DNA of 24,639 nucleotides from Acidobacteriota bacterium (GTDB lineage Bacteria; Acidobacteriota; Vicinamibacteria; Vicinamibacterales; CAVVIG01): contig JACPZV010000093.1 of assembly GCA_016195295.1 (NCBI GenBank), positions 1-24,639 of the forward strand, written 5' to 3'. Each line of letters starts with the position of its first letter. The stretch's first letter is position 1. Of the stretch, positions 7,395-14,711 are shown in pieces. The position numbers and the translations under genes are program-made. The notes beneath the pieces are model-generated. The model searched no databases. It worked only from the letters and a program-made list of their open reading frames with translations, and had not been told where the DNA came from.

Positions 7395-7897
7395 GGTTCG
7401 GCGGCAACCTTTTCCGTGTGTCGAACATCACGGCCGACGGACGAGCCCATCCATGGGCCGCAGTGTCCAGTTACGCCGCGCTGTGGTCCAATTCGATGAC
7501 TGGGCCAACCTCTGGCCACGTCCTGTTTCGGTTCCTGACGCCAACCGCCTTTGCCGGAACCGAAGCGACCGTTCTGTTTCCCTTGCCACATCTCGTCTTC
7601 ACCAATCTGCTGCGCCGATGAAACGCGCATGCCGGGCATCCCTTGGAGATGAGGATTCAGGACCTATTGTTGCGGCTCGTCCGCGAAGAAGCCCACGAGA
7701 TTCGATCCACACCGCCGCAACAGTTCGGAAGGTATTTCGTGAGGGGGTTCATCGGAACTTGCGAGTACTCGGTTGGTCCGCGCGCGCCGGAGGACGTCAG
7801 TCGGGCGCTACATCTTCTGGCGGACTTTGCGTTCTTCTGCGGCGTGGGACTGAAGACGACGATGGGGATGGGACAGGTGCTCGGCGAGCCGATATGA
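7146..7897 (+). pseudogene. cas6: cas6 pseudogene (CRISPR RNA processing endoribonuclease)
   Basis: Cas6 cuts pre-crRNA within CRISPR repeats. Reading through two lesions recovers a Cas6-like chain: HVHGWFFENLQ...LHEARRRKPFTL, WL[R]ITLLDPLLLPVVHRLL, FGGNLFRVSNI, VLFRFLTPTAFAGTEA, LFPLPHLVFTNLLRR, then FVRGFIGTCEYSV and LADFAFFCGVGLKTTMGMGQ. The last is the glycine-rich C-terminal motif of the family. Lesion 1: a missing base near 7325; adding one C turns ADRRAWLGS into AWLRITLLD. Lesion 2: TGA at 7619-7621, in the same frame as the downstream part, exactly where the family has Trp (LLRRW), so TGG became TGA. No other cas gene and no CRISPR array lies in the window. This is an inactive relic; the family assignment rests on motif order. 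Confidence 0.8.
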
Positions 7898-8048
7898 CCT
7901 GAGGATTTGGACGCCTCGGTCCGCACGTCTCCGAACAGCAATGGCGACGGCGGGTGGCGATGGAGGTGTCGGGAGGGTCGACGCCTTGTCGTTTTTCCCT
8001 TAACCGGCGCGTGATTCCTATTGACAGATGGTCGCGTTGAGAGGACCT

Positions 8049-8081
8049 TTGACATCGACCGCGCGAGGCACGTGTTATACT
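8049..8081 (+). promoter_or_regulatory. Possible promoter for the NYN-domain gene
   Basis: TTGACA at 8049-8054 (perfect) and TATACT at 8076-8081 (5 of 6), but the 21-base spacer is longer than the usual 16-18. Choosing GTTATA at 8074-8079 as the -10 shortens it to 19. A second TTGACA at 8021-8026 has no -10 partner. The stretch 7898-8173 holds no other gene and no repeat array that I can see. Confidence 0.35.
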
Positions 8082-8173
8082 GGCCTCGTCTACACCCCCG
8101 CTGGACTAGCTGTTGGATGAGGCGTCCGCGCCTTGACATCGGCCCTGGCGGGGTTATTTTTTTGCTCGCCAAC

Positions 8174-8809
8174 GTGTCGCCACGTTCCGAACCCTCCAGA
8201 AAACGCGTCGTCGCATTCGTCGATGGCCAGAACCTTTTCTACGCTGCAAAAGACGCCTTCGGTTGTACCTGGCCGAACTATCGGTTTCCAGATCTGGCCG
8301 AAGCCGTATCGACCGCGAAAGGATGGGACTTGGTCGAAACGCGGTTTTACACGGGAATTCCTGACGAGCAACGCAGCAAGCGGCTGTACGACTTCTGGAC
8401 GCGTCGGCTGTTGGTGATGCGCAATCGCGGTGTAACGGTGTATTCCAGGCGTTTGGTCTACCGAGACAAGCCCGTCAAATTGCCAGACGGTCGCCTCGAT
8501 GTCGTGAAGAAGGGCGAGGAGAAGGGGATCGACGTGCGCATCGCCATCGACGTCGTCAGGCTGGGTTTTCAGGCGGCGTACGATGTCGCGCTGCTGTTCA
8601 GCCGCGATCAGGATCTCTCAGAGCTGTGTCAGGAAATCCGTAATATCGCTCGCGATCAGAGCCGCTGGATCAAGATTGCGTCTGCGTACCCGTGGAGCGA
8701 GATACGTCCCGACGTTCGCGGAATCCGGAACAGCGACTGGATTCCGATCGACCGCGCGACGTACGACGCATGTGCTGATTCAGAGGAACACCGGCCGACG
8801 AAGGGTTGA
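8174..8809 (+). CDS. NYN-domain (PIN-like, LabA/DUF88) protein
   Basis: Predicted metal-dependent RNase-type fold protein of 211 residues. Strand 1 with its acidic site is VVAFVDGQNLFYAA (D17, N20). The central acidic residues follow in EKGIDVRIAIDVVRL (D120 and the second Asp), and the typical LLFSRDQDLSELCQEI (D145, D147) closes the active-site set; all are in the order expected for NYN proteins of the LabA/DUF88 type. The start is uncertain: GTG 8174 is chosen because the domain begins about 9 residues later; a TTG at 8162 is an alternative and no clear ribosome binding site is seen. The gene appears intact, unlike its neighbours, and has its own promoter candidate. Substrate and partner are unknown; NYN proteins act in RNA turnover and also occur in defence and toxin contexts. 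Confidence 0.8.
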   Translation: MSPRSEPSRKRVVAFVDGQNLFYAAKDAFGCTWPNYRFPDLAEAVSTAKGWDLVETRFYTGIPDEQRSKRLYDFWTRRLLVMRNRGVTVYSRRLVYRDKPVKLPDGRLDVVKKGEEKGIDVRIAIDVVRLGFQAAYDVALLFSRDQDLSELCQEIRNIARDQSRWIKIASAYPWSEIRPDVRGIRNSDWIPIDRATYDACADSEEHRPTKG

Positions 8810-8972
8810 CCCGACGGCTTTCGGCAACGACTTTGTCCCATCCCAGCGTTCGCCTCAGACCGACCTCTGCATGAAACGCGAATTCTACCGGTAGACATCT
8901 CCCGCCTTCGGCCGTCGCCTGTCAGATCCTGCCGCCCCAGTCGTCTCTCTTCACGGAGAGGAGGGAGCGGAG

Positions 8973-9215
8973 ATGACGATCGATGCTGCGCTGAACGTGA
9001 TGGATCGCGGACCCACCCCGCCGCGCTATCTGAGACGGGCGCGGCGCACATGCGTGAGCTGTCGGCGACGTCGATCGCGCTTCCGATACCGGGGCGCGGT
9101 GAAAGCGGATCGCCACCACACGCTGTGCTTCCAATGCCACCGCGCGCTGCGAGACCGCCTGCGACTGAACAGCGTGGAAGAAGGGCATGAACGCTCGTCT
9201 CACTCGCAGCGCTGA
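8973..9215 (+). CDS. Small double-CxxC, Arg-rich protein of unknown function
   Basis: 80 residues, not recognised. C27-x2-C30 and C52-x2-C55 make a probable zinc ribbon; the loop between them is very basic (RRRRSRFRYRG) and contains HH, and RALRDRLR follows. It is probably a nucleic-acid-binding or adaptor protein. The ATG at 8973 is supported by AGGAGG at 8959-8964, 8 bases upstream. A small hairpin (CTCTC/GAGAG, about 8946-8961) overlaps the ribosome binding site. The preceding 8810-8972 interval shows nothing else. Its 3' end overlaps the next gene by 29 bases in another frame, so the two are probably translationally linked. Confidence 0.6.
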   Translation: MTIDAALNVMDRGPTPPRYLRRARRTCVSCRRRRSRFRYRGAVKADRHHTLCFQCHRALRDRLRLNSVEEGHERSSHSQR

Positions 9216-9495
9216 CCTGCCAGCCGTCAGTCGCGATGCGGAGATCGCCATCTTCGAGATTCGCAGCCTCGGCGAGACCACGCGGTTCGCCATTCTCAAT
9301 CGCGCGCAACTCGACATGACGCACCAGTTCGTCGAGCAGTTGGAGTCCATCGAGGCGTTCCGCGGCCGCCTCACCGACGAAATCCTCGACGCGCTGAAAG
9401 AACGGGCGCTCACCGAGTTCACCGAGCGGATGAACCGCGCCTCGAAGAGCGATCTGGAATTCGCGAAAGCCGACATCCTGAAGCTGAAGCAATGA
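9187..9495 (+). CDS. Conserved-looking 102-residue protein of unknown function
   Basis: Starts with ATG inside the end of the previous gene (29-base overlap) and runs to TGA at 9493-9495. The purine run GAAGAAGGG lies immediately upstream, a little close for an ideal ribosome binding site. The predicted order is a short beta-rich part (AEIAIFEIRSL, TRFAILNRAQLDMT) followed by helices (FVEQLESIEAF, LTDEILDALKERALTEF, EFAKADILKLK). No catalytic motif and no membrane segment are present. Its regular amphipathic pattern and balanced charge argue for a real protein. With the zinc-ribbon gene before it, it forms a compact two-gene unit in the middle of an otherwise decaying island. Confidence 0.55.
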   Translation: MNARLTRSADLPAVSRDAEIAIFEIRSLGETTRFAILNRAQLDMTHQFVEQLESIEAFRGRLTDEILDALKERALTEFTERMNRASKSDLEFAKADILKLKQ

Positions 9496-9679
9496 CTGGA
9501 ACTGGCGAAGGCGATGGAGCGCAACTCGAGATGCTCGCGGGTTTCGAGGAAGTACTTACGCTCGGTCGGAGGACAGACTCGCGCTGAGCGCGATGGAAAC
9601 CACAAGCGTTTGCGGGGTTTAGTTAGCGGCTGCGTTTGCCGCGGCCGGAACATTTCCATCGGCTGTGTGCGCGCCACTC

Positions 9680-9775
9680 GCTGAGTGAGCGGCCTGCCGT
9701 TGCCGCAACCGATATCGAGCACGCACGACGTCGCCGCCTTCTCATCCTGGCGCTCCAACCTATCAGATAGGGACA
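9680..9775 (-). pseudogene. Fragment of a class I SAM-dependent methyltransferase
   Basis: On the minus strand a short stretch reads DRLERQDEKAATSC then VLDIGCGNGRPLTQ (9696-9722 encodes VLDIGCGNG), the glycine-rich motif I that binds S-adenosylmethionine. Neither the upstream nor the downstream parts of a methyltransferase can be followed, so at most about 30 codons survive. The rest of 9496-9790 holds no gene I can support. Chance occurrence of this motif in a GC-rich shadow frame cannot be excluded. Confidence 0.35.
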
Positions 9776-9786
9776 CATCAGCCCCG

Positions 9787-10696
9787 CGCGCGGCGTTCGC
9801 GGGCGCGGCAGCATCATGTGGGGGTGGTTGAGGCCGCCGACGCCGGCACGCTGCTCCTCGATGACGTGCGTGACGCGTCGCCGACGCTGCAGTTGCGGTT
9901 GCTGCGCGTGCGGCAGGCCCGCGAGGTGCGACGCGTGGGGGAAGTGCGCCTGCGGCCCGTCGATGTGCGCCTGATCGCGGCCACCCATCGCGATTTGGCG
10001 GCCGAGGTGGCGCAGGGGCGCTTCCGCCAGGACCTGTACTACCGGTTGCGCGTCGTGGATGTGCACGTGGCGCCGCTGCGGGAGCGCGTCGTGGACGTGG
10101 GTGTGTTGATGGATCAGTTGCTGGCGCGCGTGGCAAGCCGGATGGAGCGGCGGATTCGCAGGTACACGGACGTCGCGCGGCAATTTCTGATTGATTATGC
10201 GTGGCCGGAGGACGTCCGCGAGCTGGAACTCGCCGTCGAGTGCGCTCGGACCGTCCCCGAACAGCCGCTGATCGACGTCGGCGACCTGCCGGACGCGACT
10301 CAGCATCGGTTTGTCGTGGATCCGCCGGCCGGGCGGTCCCGCCCGCTGCGCGAGATGGAGCGCGAGCACGTGCAGCTCATCGTCCGGCGCCATCGGGGCG
10401 ACCGTCGTCGCGCCGCGGAAGAACTCCCGATCTCGCTGGCGACGCTCAAACGCAAATTGATCGAAGCTCGGCGGCCCGACACGTGGGGCGGGCAGGCGTT
10501 GCTCGACGTCAGCCCTGCCTTTGCGCAGGATGCGCGGCCCTTGTCGACCGCATTCGTCGCCCGCGGCCTGCCGTCGAACGCTCTTCAGCGACCGCGAGGC
10601 GAACATTCAGCGATCCGACGCCGCGATCCGGCGACCGTGCGGCGGGGATCGGCACACCGATCGCCGCCCGTGCGGCGATTGACGCCGCGATCGTAG
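9787..10696 (+). pseudogene. 5'-truncated sigma-54-dependent activator (NtrC family)
   Basis: Remnant of an AAA+ enhancer-binding protein. In the frame open from 9818 the second half of the ATPase is readable: VVEAADAGTLLLDDVRDAS (Walker B), RLIAATHRDLAAE (sensor I), GRFRQDLYYRLRVVDV with the arginine-finger region, PLRERVVDVGVL and WPEDVRELELAV. A Fis-type helix-turn-helix follows (LREMEREHVQLIV to LATLKRKLIEAR, ending near 10480). Walker A and any receiver domain are missing. The GAFTGA loop that contacts sigma-54 survives only as AAFAGA, in another frame (about 9790-9807), so a frameshift lies between it and Walker B. After the helix-turn-helix the frame runs on without recognisable sequence to 10696. 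A dead gene, truncated at its 5' end; it is on the opposite strand from the intact activator at 11878. Confidence 0.75.
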
Positions 10697-10763
10697 GAGG
10701 TCTGACCGCGATCCAAAGGCTTGTGCCCCTTCGCGGCCCTCGTGTCTTCGTGATGCGCGTTGG
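10481..10763. other. Degenerate tail of the island, no gene seen
   Basis: Beyond the helix-turn-helix of the sigma-54 relic the sequence has no recognisable coding content. It contains CGATC-rich direct repeats and one perfect hairpin (ATCGCCGC at 10660-10667, loop CCGT, GCGGCGAT at 10672-10679), without a T tract. It ends with the right-hand island-edge repeat. Confidence 0.5.
10738..10754 (-). repeat. Right copy of inverted 17-bp island-edge repeat
   Basis: Read on the minus strand this is ATCACGAAGACACGAGG, matching 15 of 17 bases of the copy at 5293-5309 in opposite orientation. It lies ten bases before the duplicated gene end at 10764. Confidence 0.6.
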
Positions 10764-10805
10764 TTAGCTTGCAGCTGCGACGAGCGGAGCCGCGCGCCTG
10801 CCGCG
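10764..10805 (-). repeat. Second copy of the 3' end of the ntrC-like gene
   Basis: On the minus strand these 42 bases encode RGRRAAPLVAAAS and a TAA stop, exactly the last 13 residues and stop of the response regulator ending at 11878. The two copies differ at 8 of 42 bases, and every difference is silent (for example CGC/AGG for Arg, TGA/TAA for stop). Similarity ends at the Arg codon: the preceding residues are PGD here and EFP in the intact gene. The copies are direct repeats flanking 1.07 kb with two genes. This is either the displaced original end of the regulator gene or a scrap of a paralogue. Confidence 0.75.
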
Positions 10806-10876
10806 ATCTCCGGGACAGTGAGAGAGTTCGAGTCGAACAGGTACTTGTCTAGAAGCAGCTGGCGGCTCGGACAGTC

Positions 10877-11065
10877 TTACTTGGTGATAGCTGCCGTACT
10901 TTCAGGCATTCTAGCTGGCTGTGAATCGACGAACACTCCATGCGTGTACGGGGGGTCCCATTCATTGGTCGTCTGCGCGAGATCAAACCACAAGTCCCAC
11001 GCGCGATCGAGTTCCTCCTCGGTCAGGCCTTCCAGGTTCAAATCGTCTTCGCTCAACATCGCCAT
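10877..11065 (-). CDS. 62-residue acidic protein coupled to the nucleotidyltransferase-like gene
   Basis: Not recognised by family. The sequence starts MAMLSEDDLNLEGL, continues with an acidic amphipathic helix (TEEELDRAWDLWFDLAQ) and ends with a Pro/Tyr turn (WDPPYTHGVF) and a loose tail. The ATG at 11063-11065 is chosen because AGGAGG lies 11 bases upstream inside the last codons of the previous gene; an ATG two codons later is possible. It begins 6 bases after that gene's stop, so translation is probably coupled. The size, acidity and position next to a nucleotidyltransferase-fold protein would suit an antitoxin or small regulatory partner, but that is a guess. The interval 10806-10876 downstream holds only a 13-base palindrome (10826-10838). 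Confidence 0.6.
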   Translation of the reverse strand: MAMLSEDDLNLEGLTEEELDRAWDLWFDLAQTTNEWDPPYTHGVFVDSQPARMPESTAAITK

Positions 11066-11071
11066 GGTGAC

Positions 11072-11851
11072 TCATTCCTCCTGCGGGCGCTCGGGCAATA
11101 AGGCCTCAGCGATTCGGCACGCTTCCTCGTGCGCGCGCTCGATCGGGAATCGCTCCAGGCCGAGCCGCCGAAACTCGGCGAGGTACGGTTCCGCCGCCTT
11201 CTGGTAGGCCGCCACCCGTTTCCGATCCGACTGTTGCAGTTCGTCGATTTCCTGCGCCAGCGCCGCAACGACGGCGGCACGGCTTCCGCCGGACCGTGCA
11301 ACCTGGACGCTGGGCCGAGCCGATCCGGCGCCGAACGTCGCGCTCAGACCCAGCAATCGATCGACGTCCGTCGTCCACTCGATCTCCGCCGCTGGCGGCA
11401 ACTGGTGCGCCAGTTCGCCGATGACGGCGTAATCCTTGGCCCGGCCGGTCTGCTTGAGCCTGATCAGCGCGTCGCGATCGATAACAACCAAGTCGTCGGT
11501 TCCGGCCCGGTGGAACATCGCGTCCACGGCTTCTGGCGTAAGGCGCGGCGGCCGTGATACGAAGTCGCAGCGAATGCGTCGTCCCGCGGCGTCAGAGAAT
11601 TCAAAATGGCTCGACCACCCGCCGTGCAGCCAGCGCACATCCAGCGGCGCCGCAGGTCGATACCGCGCGTGATGCCGGGAGAGCACGGACAGCACCTGCT
11701 GGCAGGCGTCGGGCGTCTCACGCAGAATCCAGTCGCCGTCCTTGCTCATGATGGCGAGGCGGTAGTACACGACCGCCTGGCCCGACGACAGCATCGCCAC
11801 CGGGCCGGACCGGTTGAATTCTCGCGTGAGATCGAAATAGACGTTCGACAC
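11072..11851 (-). CDS. Putative nucleotidyltransferase-fold protein
   Basis: 259 residues. The layout fits the minimal pol-beta nucleotidyltransferase pattern seen in AbiEii/DUF6036-type proteins: a small-residue turn (AMLSSGQAVVYYRLA), an Asp-x-Asp motif (SKDGDWILRE), a strand with a third acidic residue (RIRCDFVSRPPR), then ALIRLKQTGRAKDYAVIGEL, which resembles the basic Lys/Arg-Lys-Asp helix of those families. The C-terminal third is helical and charged (ELQQSDRKRVAAYQKA). No database match was run, so the family is a proposal. The start is GTG 11851; a TATACT box lies about 15 bases upstream, without a clear -35. The gene starts 26 bases after the ntrC-like stop, on the same strand, and it fills the interval between the two copies of that gene's end, so it looks like inserted cargo. 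Confidence 0.5.
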   Translation of the reverse strand: MSNVYFDLTREFNRSGPVAMLSSGQAVVYYRLAIMSKDGDWILRETPDACQQVLSVLSRHHARYRPAAPLDVRWLHGGWSSHFEFSDAAGRRIRCDFVSRPPRLTPEAVDAMFHRAGTDDLVVIDRDALIRLKQTGRAKDYAVIGELAHQLPPAAEIEWTTDVDRLLGLSATFGAGSARPSVQVARSGGSRAAVVAALAQEIDELQQSDRKRVAAYQKAAEPYLAEFRRLGLERFPIERAHEEACRIAEALLPERPQEE

Positions 11852-11877
11852 GCCGACGTGAGTATAGAGCCTTCTCG

Positions 11878-13284
<1,407 letters not shown>

Positions 13285-13352
13285 ATCCTCTTCTCCATGC
13301 GTGACTCACTCGCCCCACCCGACCGACTCGCCCCCCACCTGCCTTCCCCGCC

Positions 13353-14561
13353 CTACCGGCCCTGCTTGAACCACCCTAACGGGCTCGACACCGGCAACGT
13401 GACGCGAAACCTCGTGCCCATGCCCGGCGTGCTGCTCACATCGATCCGTCCATCGTGCGCGTCGACGATCTTCCGCACGATGGCCAGCCCGAGCCCCGAG
13501 CCCTGCGGCTTGGTCGTGAAGAACGGGTCGAAGATCTTATCGGTCACTTCGACCGGCAGCCCTGGACCGTTGTCGGCCACGTCGACGACGACCATCGGTG
13601 TCGGCACATGCGATCCGCCGAACGCCGGATCGGCTTCGACGAGCTTCGTGGCGGCGGTAATCACCAGCCGACCCTTGCCTTCGAGCGCCTCGAACGCGTT
13701 CGCCACGAGGTTGGTGAACACCTGGCTGAGCTGGTGATGGTCCCCTTCGATCATCGGCAGCGCGGGTTCGACGTCGACCTTCACGGCCACTTCGCCGCGC
13801 GACGTTTTCGATTCGGCCATCGTGACGGCGTGCTGAAGCACGTCGGCGACGTCCGTCCGCTCGACCTGCAGCCGCACGGGACGCACGAACTCGAGCATTT
13901 CGACCACGATCGCGTTGGCCAGCTTCGCCTCGCTCAGGATGTCCGCGAGCAGCGACTGCGCGTCTTTCGAGTCCGGCACCTGACGTCGCAGCAGGCCCGC
14001 CATGACCTCGATGCCGGCCAAGGGATTCTTGAGCTCGTGCGCGATGCCCGCCGCCATTTCTCCCAGCGACGCCAGGCGATTCCGAAGCCGCTCGCTCTCC
14101 TCGCGCTGCTCGACCAGCGTCAGGTCCTTGAAGAACATCGCCGCGCCGATCGACCGGCCGTCATCGTCCAGGACCTGCGAGAGCGTGTAGCCGATCACGC
14201 GATCCAGATCGCGCAGTCGCAGCTCCGCGCGGTTCGGCAGATGGCTCAGCTCGAAGGCGCCCGACAGCACGCGAATGATCGGCGGGCGTTCGCGCAGGAC
14301 CTCGGCAAACGGTCGGCCGAGATCGCCAGGAGCACGGGTCAGACCGAAAATCCGGTAGGCTTCGTCGTTCATCAGCGCGACGGTGCCGTCGCGGTGAATG
14401 GCGATGACGCCGTTGCGCATGCTGTTGACGATCTGGCGAAAGAACCGATCGTCAGGAGGCGCGTCTCGACGCGCCGCCGATCGGGCGGCGCCGCGAACAG
14501 GCGTCGCCGAGGACGGGCGACGAGAGTGGCCGCCTTTCGAACGATGGGGTGTGTTCGACAT
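13353..14561 (-). CDS. Cytosolic PAS-domain histidine kinase (NtrB-like)
   Basis: 402 residues from the ATG at 14559-14561; a GTG four codons earlier is an alternative, and neither has a good ribosome binding site. After a disordered basic N-terminus comes a PAS domain (about 40-150; NSMRNGVIAIHRDGTVALMN, MFFKDLT). A HisKA domain follows with the phosphoacceptor His175 in GEMAAGIAHELKNPLAGI, then HATPase_c with the N box NLVANAFEAL, DNGPGLP, FDPFFTTK and GSGLGLAIV. There is no transmembrane segment or signal peptide, so it senses a cytoplasmic cue, as NtrB does. It lies directly upstream of the NtrC-type regulator on the same strand, which is the presumed partner. The 68-base spacer between them is pyrimidine-rich on the plus strand and shows no terminator. 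Confidence 0.92.
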   Translation of the reverse strand: MSNTPHRSKGGHSRRPSSATPVRGAARSAARRDAPPDDRFFRQIVNSMRNGVIAIHRDGTVALMNDEAYRIFGLTRAPGDLGRPFAEVLRERPPIIRVLSGAFELSHLPNRAELRLRDLDRVIGYTLSQVLDDDGRSIGAAMFFKDLTLVEQREESERLRNRLASLGEMAAGIAHELKNPLAGIEVMAGLLRRQVPDSKDAQSLLADILSEAKLANAIVVEMLEFVRPVRLQVERTDVADVLQHAVTMAESKTSRGEVAVKVDVEPALPMIEGDHHQLSQVFTNLVANAFEALEGKGRLVITAATKLVEADPAFGGSHVPTPMVVVDVADNGPGLPVEVTDKIFDPFFTTKPQGSGLGLAIVRKIVDAHDGRIDVSSTPGMGTRFRVTLPVSSPLGWFKQGR

Positions 14562-14682
14562 AATGACGCGCACGGGAACGCGGCCACGATGGGCAAATCG
14601 TGTGCCTGAGATCCGAGTCTCGGTTAGTGAAGAAACCCACGCAAAATCAGCGGGTTAGCGGTACGAAGCCCTCGTCATGATA

Positions 14683-14711
14683 ACAAGATCGTAATCCATT
14701 TACGATCTTGT
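14683..14711 (-). terminator. 12-bp hairpin over the ABC-F stop codon
   Basis: ACAAGATCGTAA (14683-14694) and TTACGATCTTGT (14700-14711) are perfect inverted repeats with a 5-base loop; the ABC-F TAA stop lies in one arm. After it on the minus strand the sequence is TTATCATG, a poor T tract, so termination would be weak. An operator for the downstream kinase operon is the alternative. The 14574-14682 spacer also holds a small CCGAG-T-CTCGG palindrome (14613-14623). Confidence 0.45.

Noticed and set aside
7619..7621. TGA in cas6 read as Trp by an alternative genetic code
   Set aside because: Several intact genes in the window (for example topA) end in TGA, and cas6 also carries a frameshift, so decay is the simpler reading.
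7898..8173. Possible CRISPR array next to the cas6 relic
   Set aside because: No repeated 25-40 base unit with regular spacing could be found here or elsewhere in the island.
8922..10136. Long minus-strand frame across the small genes and the methyltransferase scrap
   Set aside because: Only the SAM motif I part resembles a protein; the rest is antisense to better-supported genes and low-complexity Pro/Arg/Ala.
10818..10845. tRNA T-arm-like GTTCGAGTCGAAC, possibly a tRNA fragment used as attachment site
   Set aside because: It is a 13-base self-palindrome with no acceptor, D or anticodon arm around it.
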